64,000 bases of DNA from Nonomuraea guangzhouensis. Its GTDB lineage: Bacteria > Actinomycetota > Actinomycetes > Streptosporangiales > Streptosporangiaceae. The stretch lies in assembly GCF_019396345.1 (NCBI RefSeq), contig NZ_JAHKRM010000017.1, positions 186,001-250,000 on the forward strand, in the 5' to 3' direction. Under the pieces are notes generated by a model. That model ran no database searches and was not told the DNA's origin. It saw nothing but the letters and a program-made list of their open reading frames with translations. The position numbers and the translations under genes were made by a program. This document shows positions 17,778-25,757 of the stretch, one piece after another; the stretch's first letter is position 1; each line of letters starts with the position of its first letter.

Positions 17778-19624
17778 CGCACCGCTCCCGTCGGGTGGAC
17801 CTCGTCCCGGTATCCGGTGGCCTGCCGGGTGAACAGCCGCGCGTACGTGCCGCCGTCCGCCAGCAGTTCGGCGTGCGTGCCCTCCTCGGTCACGACGCCG
17901 TCGGCCAGCACCACGATCCGGTCGGCGTCACGTACCGCGCCGAGCCGATGGGAGATCACCACGCTGGTCCGCCCGGACCGCAGACTGGCGAGCCGGCTGT
18001 GCACCTCGTACTCGGCTTCGGGATCGAGGCCGGAGCTGGGCTCGTCGAGGATCATCAGGTCCCGGTCGCGGCGCAGGAACGCCCGCGCGAGCGCCACCCG
18101 CTGCCACTGCCCGCCGGACAGCAGCACGCCCTCCTCCTCGCCCTCCTCGTCCAGGGTGAATCCACGGCTCAGCAGCGTGCGATAGCCGTACGGCAGGGCC
18201 GCGACGGTGTCGTGGACGCCGGCGTCCTGTGCCGCCCGCTCGACCCGCGACTGGTCCTGGGTGGCGTCCTGGTCGCCCAAGGCGATGTTGTCGGCCGCGG
18301 TCATCTCGTACGTCACGAAGTCCTGGAAGACCGCGCCGATCCGGGCGCGCAGCGTCTCCGGCGCCACGTCGCGGAGGTCCACGCCGTCCCACAGGATCGC
18401 GCCGCGGGTCGGGTCGTAGAACCGGCACAACAACTTCACCAGCGTGCTCTTGCCGCCGCCGTTGCGGCCGACGAGCGCGACCGTACGGCCGTGCGGGATG
18501 AACAGGTCCACGCCGCGCAGCACCCAGGGATGATCCTCGCCGTACCTGAACCAGACGTCGCGCAGCTCGATGCCGCGGCGCAGGGGTGCGAGCGACGCCG
18601 GGTCGCGTGGCGCCGGCAGGTCGGGGCCCGCGGTCACGATCGTGACGTGATGGTGGAACGTCAGCAGTTGTTCGTAGGCCATCACACCGGCCGACACCAT
18701 GACGTTCAGCGCCGCCTGCACCCCGGCGACGGCCGCCACGAACATCGACACGTCGCCCACGCTGAGCTGCCCGCGGCCCGCCGCGATGATCGTCCAGACC
18801 AGCCCCACCCCGGCCACGATCGCCGACGTGGCCGACAGGCTCGCCTGTACGAAGAACTCCCGCCGGTCCATCCGGCGGCGCGCGGCGTTGGCGGTGCGCA
18901 GCTCGGCCAGCATGCGCAGGCGCAGGAAGGCACCGAGGTCGAAGAGGCGGATCTCCTTGGCGGCGTCCGCGGTCGACATCAGCTGGGCGTAGAACATCTC
19001 CCGGCGCTCGGCCGGCCCGATCCGCCACAGCATCGCGACCCGCTGCCGGGACAGCCGCAGCTCGATGAGCAGCGCCGGGAGGGCCGACAGCAGGACCAGG
19101 ACGGTGAACGCGGGACTGATCAGCGCCAGCGAGCCGACGAACCCGGCGACGGTCATCGCGCTGCGCGCGGCGGAGGCCGCGGTGTCCACCAGCCTGCCCG
19201 GGTTGGTCGCGCTCTGCTGAGCCAGGCGCAGCCGGTCGAGGAAGGCGGGGCTCTCGAACGGGGCCAGTCCCGTGAAGCGGGTCACCGCCGCGAACAGTTC
19301 GTCCTTGGAGCGCAGCGCGGTCCGGCGGTCCACCTCGGCACGCAGGTACTGCGCGGCGTGCGTGGCCGCCACCGCGGCCGTCGTCACGGCGGCGAGCGTC
19401 ACCGCCAGGCCGAGCAGGATGGTGGTCCGGCCTTGCGCCAGGCCGTCCAGCACCGCCTTCGTCAGCCAGGCCAGGGCGATCGGGGCGGCGGCGCCCACGA
19501 GTGTGACCGCCAGGTAGCCGAGCACGTGGACCGGCGCCGAGCGCCACACCATCCCGGCGGCGCGTAGCGCGCATCCCGCCAGGACCCGGGGCGTCGGTGT
19601 CGCCTCCGGCCCGCGGCTGGTCAC
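17774..19624 (-). CDS. ABC transporter, fused permease and ATPase
   Basis: A 616-aa type IV exporter half-transporter, GTG start overlapping the previous stop by 4 nt. Residues 1-320 hold about six membrane helices. The ATPase shows Walker A VALVGRNGGGKSTLVKLL, the Q-loop FQDFVTYEMTAADN, the signature LLSGGQWQRVALARAF, Walker B MILDEPSSGLDPEAE and the H-loop VVISHRLGAVRDAD. There is no N-terminal C39 peptidase domain. Exporters of Cys-rich or leader-containing peptides often use C39; here a separate S26 peptidase follows. The likely cargo is the Cys-rich peptide encoded upstream. Confidence 0.9.
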   Translation of the reverse strand: MTSRGPEATPTPRVLAGCALRAAGMVWRSAPVHVLGYLAVTLVGAAAPIALAWLTKAVLDGLAQGRTTILLGLAVTLAAVTTAAVAATHAAQYLRAEVDRRTALRSKDELFAAVTRFTGLAPFESPAFLDRLRLAQQSATNPGRLVDTAASAARSAMTVAGFVGSLALISPAFTVLVLLSALPALLIELRLSRQRVAMLWRIGPAERREMFYAQLMSTADAAKEIRLFDLGAFLRLRMLAELRTANAARRRMDRREFFVQASLSATSAIVAGVGLVWTIIAAGRGQLSVGDVSMFVAAVAGVQAALNVMVSAGVMAYEQLLTFHHHVTIVTAGPDLPAPRDPASLAPLRRGIELRDVWFRYGEDHPWVLRGVDLFIPHGRTVALVGRNGGGKSTLVKLLCRFYDPTRGAILWDGVDLRDVAPETLRARIGAVFQDFVTYEMTAADNIALGDQDATQDQSRVERAAQDAGVHDTVAALPYGYRTLLSRGFTLDEEGEEEGVLLSGGQWQRVALARAFLRRDRDLMILDEPSSGLDPEAEYEVHSRLASLRSGRTSVVISHRLGAVRDADRIVVLADGVVTEEGTHAELLADGGTYARLFTRQATGYRDEVHPTGAVR

Positions 19625-20181
19625 GCCGGCGACCCGGCCGGCAGCCGAGAGACCCGGGACGCCGTCGCGAGCAGCTTGCCGCCCGCGGCCACCTGGAAGA
19701 AGCTCGGGAACGACTGGACCTGGAACGCGCCCGCGACCTGCGAGAACACGTCCCCGGTGATCACCTGCGCGACGGGTGACAACGTCGTGACGAGCTGCTC
19801 GGGATCACCCGACCCGCCGTCGACCACGGCCAGCACCCGTGACCGGTCCTGGCCCGCCGCCCAGGAGGCCAGCTCGGGAAGCTGCTCGTGGCAGCTGTTG
19901 CAGTCGGGCGACAGGAACGTGACGACCGTCCCCTCAGCGAGGAGGTCCCGCGTCACACGGGTTCCGTCCATGGTCGTCGCGTCGAAATCGCCGACGACCG
20001 CACCGACGGCCAGGCCTCCGCCCCCGCCCGCTCCGGCCAGGTCGCCCGTGCCGACGACCTCGTACAGCGCGTCGATCAGCTTCGTCTGCTCCCGCAGCCG
20101 CCGGACCACGCCGAGGGTCAGCAGCAGGTCCACCAGGCAAAGGGCGCCGACAAGGGCCACGATGGCGATCAGATAAGGCAC
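19621..20181 (-). CDS. membrane-anchored TlpA/MauD-like thioredoxin protein
   Basis: A 186-aa protein with a GTG start at 20181 (GGAG 7 nt upstream); the longer frame upstream lacks a signal and overlaps the peptide gene. Residues 1-25 are an N-terminal membrane helix. The periplasm-side domain has the thioredoxin active site in TFLSPDCNSCHEQLPEL (CNSC) and the cis-Pro region VQSFPSFFQV. MauD and TlpA relatives handle disulfide formation or reduction in exported proteins. It lies directly between the Cys-rich peptide gene and the exporter, so I infer a role in forming or correcting the peptide's disulfides. Confidence 0.87.
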   Translation of the reverse strand: MPYLIAIVALVGALCLVDLLLTLGVVRRLREQTKLIDALYEVVGTGDLAGAGGGGGLAVGAVVGDFDATTMDGTRVTRDLLAEGTVVTFLSPDCNSCHEQLPELASWAAGQDRSRVLAVVDGGSGDPEQLVTTLSPVAQVITGDVFSQVAGAFQVQSFPSFFQVAAGGKLLATASRVSRLPAGSPA

Positions 20182-20258
20182 AGGACATCTCCGTGTCGAA
20201 AGCTCATGAGGGTGTGCCCGGCCGCGGCCGACCACCGCCGGGCACCAGGAAAAAACGG

Positions 20259-20444
20259 TTACGAGCAGGCGATGGAACTCTTGCAACCGCCGCACGACAC
20301 GTGGCCGTTCGGGTAGTAGCAGCAGTACTTCGCGGTGAACGCCGGGAACTTGCAGCACTCATAGCCGCAGTCGGTAGCCCGGGCAACGGTGTGCGGGGCG
20401 ATCAGCTCGAGGAGCCGATCGGCCATTCTGGTCACGACGCGCAT
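20259..20444 (-). CDS. eight-cysteine small exported peptide precursor
   Basis: A 61-aa precursor. The ATG at 20444 has GGGAGG four bases upstream; a TTG four codons earlier lies within that ribosome site. Residues 1-23 look like a leader (MRVVTRMADRLLELIAPHTV then A-R-A), amphipathic rather than a classic signal peptide. A signal-peptidase-like A-x-A site precedes Thr24. The remaining 38 residues hold eight cysteines at mature positions 3, 7, 8, 18, 19, 28, 31 and 37, including two CC pairs. I cannot name the family. Thioredoxin, ABC exporter and signal peptidase genes follow directly, so it is probably matured, exported and cleaved. Bioactivity is unknown. Confidence 0.75.
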   Translation of the reverse strand: MRVVTRMADRLLELIAPHTVARATDCGYECCKFPAFTAKYCCYYPNGHVSCGGCKSSIACS

Positions 20445-20558
20445 GGAACCTCCCAATCAGCGATCCCGGCGGGCACGATCCCGCCCGGAGCGGCCGGGGC
20501 CGGCCGACCTGCCGCCGTCCCGATGCCGCACGTCGCAGCCTGCACCGGGCGGCTGGGC

Positions 20559-20576
20559 GATTTCTCAATGATTTCT
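20559..20576 (-). promoter_or_regulatory. candidate SARP direct-repeat operator
   Basis: Two identical heptamers AGAAATC (minus strand) start 11 bp apart, separated by ATTG. SARP regulators typically bind heptamer direct repeats with this one-turn spacing. The site lies about 115 bp upstream of the peptide start and within a few bases of the end of the SARP gene. No clear -10 element follows at the usual distance, so this is a candidate only. Confidence 0.4.
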
Positions 20577-20583
20577 AAACGGC

Positions 20584-23313
20584 CTACGTCCGCTGGTCGG
20601 AGGCCGCGATGCGGTCGCGCACCTTGGCGGCCTGGGTGTCGCCGAGGGCCTCGTAGCACTCCGCCGCCCGCTTCCAGGCGTCGAGCGCGGCCGCGGTGTC
20701 ACCCGCCCGCAGGTGCGTCTCGCCCAGCCGGACCAGCGTCTCGGCGGCCGGGTGCAGGTCGTCGCAGCCGCGCAACAACTCCGCCGCCCGCTCGTACGCC
20801 GTCACCGCCTGCGCGAGGTCGCCCTTGGCCTCCAGCACGGTGGCGATGCTGTCCCAGGCGTGCCCCTCGCCCTGGGCGTACCCGAACTCGGCCAGGATGC
20901 GCTGCGCCCGGCGGCAGTCGGCCAGCGCCTGGTCGTACTCGCCGACCTGGGCTCGCACCCAGCCCGCGTTGTTCAACGCCCGCGCCTCGCCTATGACGTC
21001 GCCGGCCTGCCGGAACAGCTCCTGCGCCCGCAGCGCGTGCTCCAGCACTTCGCCGGGCCGCACCCGGTTCAGCGAGACGGTCAGGCCCAGGTGGATGTGC
21101 GCCTCCAGGACCGGCTCGTCCAGGTCCCGATACAGCTCGAGCGCCTGATGGAAGTGTTCGAGCGCCTCCTGGTCGCGGCCGAGCCGGGTATGGGCGCGGG
21201 CGATGCTGTTGTGGACGCGGGCCTGGGCCGGCCGGTCGCCGAGCCGCCTGGTCGCCTCCAACGCCACCCCCTGAACGCGCAGGACCTGCTCCCATGGACC
21301 GCGGCGCTGCATGAACTCGGCGAACGCCCACGCCAGCTGCCACGCGTGCCGGTCCAGCCCGGCCGAGGTCGCCTCCGCCAGCAACCCCGGCAGCGCCACC
21401 GACTCGTCGGCGTACCAGCGCAGGGCCTCCGCCTGCCCGGCGAAGGGCTCCAGCACGGCGCCGCGCGCCCGCGCTTCCAGCTTCGGCTTCTCGCGGTACG
21501 GGTAACAGATCTCGCTCGCGGCGCACGCCGAATACAGGTAGTAGTCCAGCAGCCGCCGCGTGGCCGCGCGCCGTACCGTCCGGCTGTCGGCGGCCCGCTC
21601 CTGCTCCAGCGCGTACACGCGGAGCAGGTCGTGCAGCCGCAGACGGCCGGGTGAGCGGAGGCCGACCAGGTTGGCGCGGTCGAGCTGCGCGGCCAGCTCC
21701 CGGGTGCGGTCCACCGGCAGAGCGGCCAGGCTCGCCGCCGCCGCGAGCGGCAGGTGCGGCCCGGGGTGCCGCCCGAGGCGCCGGAACAGCCGGATCGCGG
21801 GCTCGGGCAGGTCCCGATACGAGCGCCCGAACACTCTGCGCAGGTCGACCGCCGGGTCGCTGTGGGCGAACGGTTCCAGATCCGCGCCGGCCCGCGCGAG
21901 GTCGGCGGCGACCTCCGCCAGCGGCAGATCGGTGCGCCGCGCCAGCTGCGCCGCGACGATCGCCAAGGCCAGCGGCAGCCGGCCGCACCGGCTGATGATC
22001 AGCGCGGCGGCCTCGGGCTCCGCGGCCAGCCGCGGCTCGCCCAGCCGCGCCGCCAGGAGGCGGTAGGCGTCATCATCCGGCAGGACGTCCAGGGACACCA
22101 GGGAGGCGCCCGCGGTGACCGCGAGGCCGGACAGCTCCGAGCGGCTGGTGATCAACGTCAGGCACCCCGGCGCGGTGGCCAGCAGCGGGCGTACCTGTTC
22201 GGCGCCGCGGGCGTCGTCGAGCACGACGAGGACCCGCCGGGAGGCCAGCATGCTGCGGTAGAGCCCGATCCGGGCCTCGGCGCCCGAGGGCACCTGGGAT
22301 TCCGGGACCGCGAGCGCGCTGAGGAACCGGGGCAGGATCATGGCCGCGTCGGCCGGGTCGACCGTGCTGAGATCGGCGTACAGCTGCCCGTCCGGGAAGC
22401 GGTCGCGATTCAGGTGCGCCCAGCGCAGCGCGAGTGACGACTTGCCCACGCCGGGCGGTCCCGAGATCGCGCAGACCGCCGCGGTCTCCGGCCGTTCGCC
22501 GGTCGCGATCGCGGCCAGTCGTTCCAGCTCCGGCGCCCGTCCGACGAAGCCCCTCAGGTCGACCGGTAGCTGGGCCGGGACCACGTGTCCTGTCTCGGCC
22601 GCGTCGCCGGAGCGCAGCAGCGTCCGGTGAACGCGCCGCAGTTCCGTACCCGGCTCGACGCCCAGCTCGTCGGCGAGTGTCCGGCGTACCTGCGCGAAGT
22701 GCGTCAGCGCGTCGGCGGTCCGCCCCCACGCGTGCAGCGCCTCGATGAGCGCGGCCGCCAGGAGCTCGTCCAGCGGGTACTCGTCGGCCAGCGGTGTCAG
22801 TGCCGCCACCGCGGCCGCGGCGTCGCGGCCGGTCATCGTCCGCGCCCACCGCAGCACGGTCTCCTTGCGTTCGTCGCGCAGACGGTGGCGGGCGCGCTCG
22901 GCCCATTCGCCGGGCAGCCCCGTCAGCGGGTCGCCGCGCCACAACGCGAGAGCGTCGCCGAGCAGCGGCGCCGGATCCGGCTCGGCCATCGCCTGGTAGG
23001 CGAGGCTCCGGAACCGCGACACGTCCACCGCGGACTCGTCCACGTCGAGCAGATAGCCGCCGAGCCGGCGGACGACGGCGCCGTCACCCGCCAGGACATC
23101 GCGGCGGATGCGGGTGATGATCGTGTACAGGGTGTGCCGCGCGCCGGGCGGAACCTGCTCGCCCCAGACCCGGGCGAGGAGCGTCTCGACGGACACCACC
23201 CGGCGAACGTCCCACGCCAGCGCGGCGAATGCGAGTGCGACCTGCGGCGGCCGTACGGGGTGGGTCTGGCCCGAACGTTCCACCTCGATGGTGCCGAGCA
23301 GCCGAATCAGCAC
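20584..23313 (-). CDS. AfsR/SARP-type transcriptional regulator (BTAD, NB-ARC, TPR)
   Basis: A 909-aa regulator, GTG start. Residues 1-90 are the winged helix (IRLLGTIEVERSGQTHPV, ALAFAALAWD, LARVWGEQVPP, YTIITRIRRDVL); the BTAD domain runs to about 240, ending LADELGVEPGTELRRVHRTLL. The NB-ARC domain follows with Walker A SGPPGVGKSSLALRW, RVLVVLDDARGAEQVRPLL, CLTLITSRSEL and LPLALAI. The last 350 residues are TPR repeats. It lies on the same strand directly upstream of the Cys-rich peptide operon and is divergent from the MauE-like gene, so it is the obvious candidate activator of that system. It is a second, distinct copy relative to the regulator at 3.1-6.2 kb. Confidence 0.9.
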   Translation of the reverse strand: MLIRLLGTIEVERSGQTHPVRPPQVALAFAALAWDVRRVVSVETLLARVWGEQVPPGARHTLYTIITRIRRDVLAGDGAVVRRLGGYLLDVDESAVDVSRFRSLAYQAMAEPDPAPLLGDALALWRGDPLTGLPGEWAERARHRLRDERKETVLRWARTMTGRDAAAAVAALTPLADEYPLDELLAAALIEALHAWGRTADALTHFAQVRRTLADELGVEPGTELRRVHRTLLRSGDAAETGHVVPAQLPVDLRGFVGRAPELERLAAIATGERPETAAVCAISGPPGVGKSSLALRWAHLNRDRFPDGQLYADLSTVDPADAAMILPRFLSALAVPESQVPSGAEARIGLYRSMLASRRVLVVLDDARGAEQVRPLLATAPGCLTLITSRSELSGLAVTAGASLVSLDVLPDDDAYRLLAARLGEPRLAAEPEAAALIISRCGRLPLALAIVAAQLARRTDLPLAEVAADLARAGADLEPFAHSDPAVDLRRVFGRSYRDLPEPAIRLFRRLGRHPGPHLPLAAAASLAALPVDRTRELAAQLDRANLVGLRSPGRLRLHDLLRVYALEQERAADSRTVRRAATRRLLDYYLYSACAASEICYPYREKPKLEARARGAVLEPFAGQAEALRWYADESVALPGLLAEATSAGLDRHAWQLAWAFAEFMQRRGPWEQVLRVQGVALEATRRLGDRPAQARVHNSIARAHTRLGRDQEALEHFHQALELYRDLDEPVLEAHIHLGLTVSLNRVRPGEVLEHALRAQELFRQAGDVIGEARALNNAGWVRAQVGEYDQALADCRRAQRILAEFGYAQGEGHAWDSIATVLEAKGDLAQAVTAYERAAELLRGCDDLHPAAETLVRLGETHLRAGDTAAALDAWKRAAECYEALGDTQAAKVRDRIAASDQRT

Positions 23314-23317
23314 GACG

Positions 23318-23351
23318 GTTACTCCCCTGCTTGCAGATCTTCGAGAGTAAC
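23318..23351. promoter_or_regulatory. inverted repeat in the SARP / MauE divergent promoter
   Basis: GTTACTC (23318-23324) and GAGTAAC (23345-23351) form a perfect 7-bp inverted repeat with a 20-bp spacer. The similarity extends outward: ACGGTTACTC on one side and GAGTAACGAACCGT on the other. The left arm covers the ribosome-site region of the SARP gene, so autoregulation or a shared divergent operator is plausible. No function is proven. Confidence 0.35.
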
Positions 23352-23431
23352 GAACCGTTATGGCATGAATACGCCGTATGCGACAAACAGCCCTCTTGCC
23401 GCATTCGCTGCACCGTGGCTAGGTTGTGATC

Positions 23432-23956
23432 ATGCAGTACGTCGAGGTGGCGAGCAGACTGCTGCTGCTCACGATGTTCGCGCTCGCCCTGGTGAGCAAG
23501 ATTTCGAGCCGCAGGGCCTGGGCCGAATTCGTCGAGTCGACCAGAGCGATGGCGGTGGTCGGGGACGCGCAGGTCGCGGCGGTGGCGGTGGCCACGGCGG
23601 CGGCCGAGGGCGCGGTCATCGTGCTGGCCGCCGTTCCCCTCCGCTGGGCCGGATCGGTGGCGTTCGTCATCGCCGCCGGGCTGCTCGGGTCGCTCACGGT
23701 CGCCGTCGCCCTGGTCGTCCGGCGGGGGAAGTCCGTCACCTGCCGCTGCTTCGGCGCCTCCCAGACGCCCTTGGGCGTATCGCACGTGGTCCGCAACGCT
23801 CTTCTCGTCGTGATCGCCCTGCTCGGGCTGGCCGGATCGTTGGTGACCGGCCCCTTCGACCTGTTCCTCACCGTGATCGTCGGTGTCTTCGGCGCCGTTC
23901 TGGGGTTGCTCGTCGCCCGATGGGACGATCTCGTCTCGTTGCTGGTAGCACCCTGA
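23432..23956 (+). CDS. MauE/DoxX-family redox-associated membrane protein
   Basis: A 174-aa protein of four to five membrane helices; the ATG at 23432 is used, with an in-frame GTG two codons earlier. It starts VEVASRLLLLTMFALALVSKI and has the MauE-type motif SVTCRCFGAS (CxC followed by FG) after a basic loop. MauE proteins assist disulfide formation or maturation of Cys-rich exported proteins, classically the methylamine dehydrogenase light chain. No mau structural genes are present; its partner is probably the divergent Cys-rich peptide operon with its CNSC protein. Confidence 0.85.
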   Translation: MQYVEVASRLLLLTMFALALVSKISSRRAWAEFVESTRAMAVVGDAQVAAVAVATAAAEGAVIVLAAVPLRWAGSVAFVIAAGLLGSLTVAVALVVRRGKSVTCRCFGASQTPLGVSHVVRNALLVVIALLGLAGSLVTGPFDLFLTVIVGVFGAVLGLLVARWDDLVSLLVAP

Positions 23957-24086
23957 GGTAAGCCCTGGTCATAGGGCTGGTCGAGCACTCGTCTCCCGGT
24001 GTTGAGCCCTCTCTGGTTCACCTCTGTCCGGTGCTTATAAACGGAGCGGCATTGATCTTCGTCGTGACGCCCCGGGGGACACCGTG

Positions 24087-25748
24087 ATGACCCATGTAGG
24101 ACGAATAGCCGCCGGCATGGGCCTGCTCGCCGCCCTGTGCGTGCCGGGGCAGGCCGTCGCCGTTCCTGACGCGCCGCCGGTGCTGGACCTGGTGCTGGAC
24201 GGCGACTCGCTGTCTCTCCGGGACTCCTTCGCGATCCTCGAAGGCCGTCCCGTCGTCGCGCGGCTCGCGGCGGATGTGTGGGCGACCATGAACGAGACGC
24301 GGGCCGGAGCGCTGGCGGCCTTGGCCGACCAGCGGGTGTACGGGTGGAACCAGGCGCTCGGGCCGCTGAAGGACCGTCCGCTGACGCCCGAGCAGGCGGA
24401 GCAGTTCCAGCGCAATGTCCTGCGCTCCCACGCCGCGGGCGTCGGTGAGCCGCTGCCCGACAACGTGGTCAGGCTGGCCCTGATCCTCAAGGCGAACCAG
24501 ATGGCCAGAGGTACGGTCGGCGTACGCCCCGAGGTGCCCCAGCGGCTGCTGGCCATGGTCAACGCCGGGGTCCTACCGCGGATGCCGCAGATCGGCTCGC
24601 TGGGCACCGGCGACCTGCAGCCGCAGGCGGCGGCCGGACTGGCGGCGATCGGCGAGGACGCGCCGGTGCGCTACCAGGGTGAGGAGGGGCCAGCCTCCGA
24701 GCTGCTCCCGAAGGCCGGGCTGACGGCCGGCTTCACCTTGCAGGCCGGGGAAGCGCTGCCGATCATCAGCGGCAGCACCGTCCTGGCCGCCACGCTGATG
24801 GACGCCGTACACCGGGCCACCGTACTCGCCGACCAGGCAGAGGGCGCTTTCGCCCTGTTCATGGAGGCGACCAGGGCCGAGCAGGGGTCGCTGGACGCGC
24901 GTACCCACCAAGAACGCCGCATCCCCGAGCAGAACGCCATCGCCGCGCGGCTGCGCGCGATGGTGGCGGGCTCGGGCTGGATGACGGAGGAGGGCCGCAA
25001 GCGCCTCGATCCGGCGAACTACCACCCGCGGGTCCAGGACGCGGTGTCGGTACGGGCGGCGCCGCACATCATGGCCGGGCTGCGGCACGTGCTCGCCGAC
25101 ACACGCCGGACCCTGGTACGGGAGGCCAACGCCTCGACCTCCAACCCGCTGATCTTCAAGCGCGACCAGGGGCCGGGGTACGAGTTCGTGATGGGCGGCA
25201 ACTGGGACGGCTCCGTCATGGGGCATCTCGCCGACACCGTGAACGCGGAGATCACCGACCTCGGAGTGCTGTCGCAGGAGCTGTCGGGGCGGCTGCTGTC
25301 CCCCAGATGGAGCTACGACCTGCCGGCCAACCTCGCCGGTGGGACGGTCGGCCTGAACTCCGGAATGGTGCAGGTGCAGACGGTGGCCGCCGCGCTGATC
25401 CCGGAGATGCAGGCCAGGGCCACACCCGCGGGCACCCTGTCCCGGCCGGTCAAGGACGGGCAGGAGGACCACAACACGATGGCGATGGCCTCGGTCCGGC
25501 ACCTGCACGAGAACCTCGACCGGCTGGAGATCGTGCTGGCGGTCCAGTACCTGATGTCCGCTCAGGGAATCGACCTCATCGCGCAGAAGATGGCGGGCCT
25601 GCCGCTCGGCGCCGTCACGCGGACCCTGCAGGCGGAGCTCAGGGAGTACATCACGCCCCTGGACGAGGACCGCTACCTCACCCCTGACCTGGAGCGGGCC
25701 ATCTGGCTGGTGCACAACCGGCACCTGGTGCCGTCCGTCGCGGGGTGA
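24087..25748 (+). CDS. secreted HAL/PAL-family protein with an altered MIO motif
   Basis: A 553-aa homologue of histidine/phenylalanine ammonia-lyases. Family segments are clear: LRSHAAGVGEPLPDNVVR, MARGTVGVRPEVPQRLL, SNPLIF, VMGGNWDG, and GQEDHNTMA near the end. Two features are odd. The N-terminus is a signal peptide (IAAGMGLLAALCVPGQAVA), while known members are cytoplasmic. The active-site motif that should read GS-x-GASGDL reads GSLGTGDLQP: residues 173-175 are Gly-Thr-Gly and one residue is missing, so the MIO cofactor cannot form in the usual way. It may be a binding protein or use other chemistry. GTG at 24084 is an alternative start. Confidence 0.82.
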   Translation: MTHVGRIAAGMGLLAALCVPGQAVAVPDAPPVLDLVLDGDSLSLRDSFAILEGRPVVARLAADVWATMNETRAGALAALADQRVYGWNQALGPLKDRPLTPEQAEQFQRNVLRSHAAGVGEPLPDNVVRLALILKANQMARGTVGVRPEVPQRLLAMVNAGVLPRMPQIGSLGTGDLQPQAAAGLAAIGEDAPVRYQGEEGPASELLPKAGLTAGFTLQAGEALPIISGSTVLAATLMDAVHRATVLADQAEGAFALFMEATRAEQGSLDARTHQERRIPEQNAIAARLRAMVAGSGWMTEEGRKRLDPANYHPRVQDAVSVRAAPHIMAGLRHVLADTRRTLVREANASTSNPLIFKRDQGPGYEFVMGGNWDGSVMGHLADTVNAEITDLGVLSQELSGRLLSPRWSYDLPANLAGGTVGLNSGMVQVQTVAAALIPEMQARATPAGTLSRPVKDGQEDHNTMAMASVRHLHENLDRLEIVLAVQYLMSAQGIDLIAQKMAGLPLGAVTRTLQAELREYITPLDEDRYLTPDLERAIWLVHNRHLVPSVAG

Positions 25749-25757
25749 CGCGGGTGG

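Noticed and set aside
20259..20444. Lanthipeptide or lasso peptide precursor
   Set aside because: No LanM/LanB/LanC, lasso cyclase or RRE-type gene nearby; the Cys content and redox partners favour disulfides.
17322..23956. Methylamine dehydrogenase maturation cluster
   Set aside because: MauE- and MauD-like proteins are present, but no large or light subunit genes; the 38-residue Cys-rich part is too short and unlike MauA.
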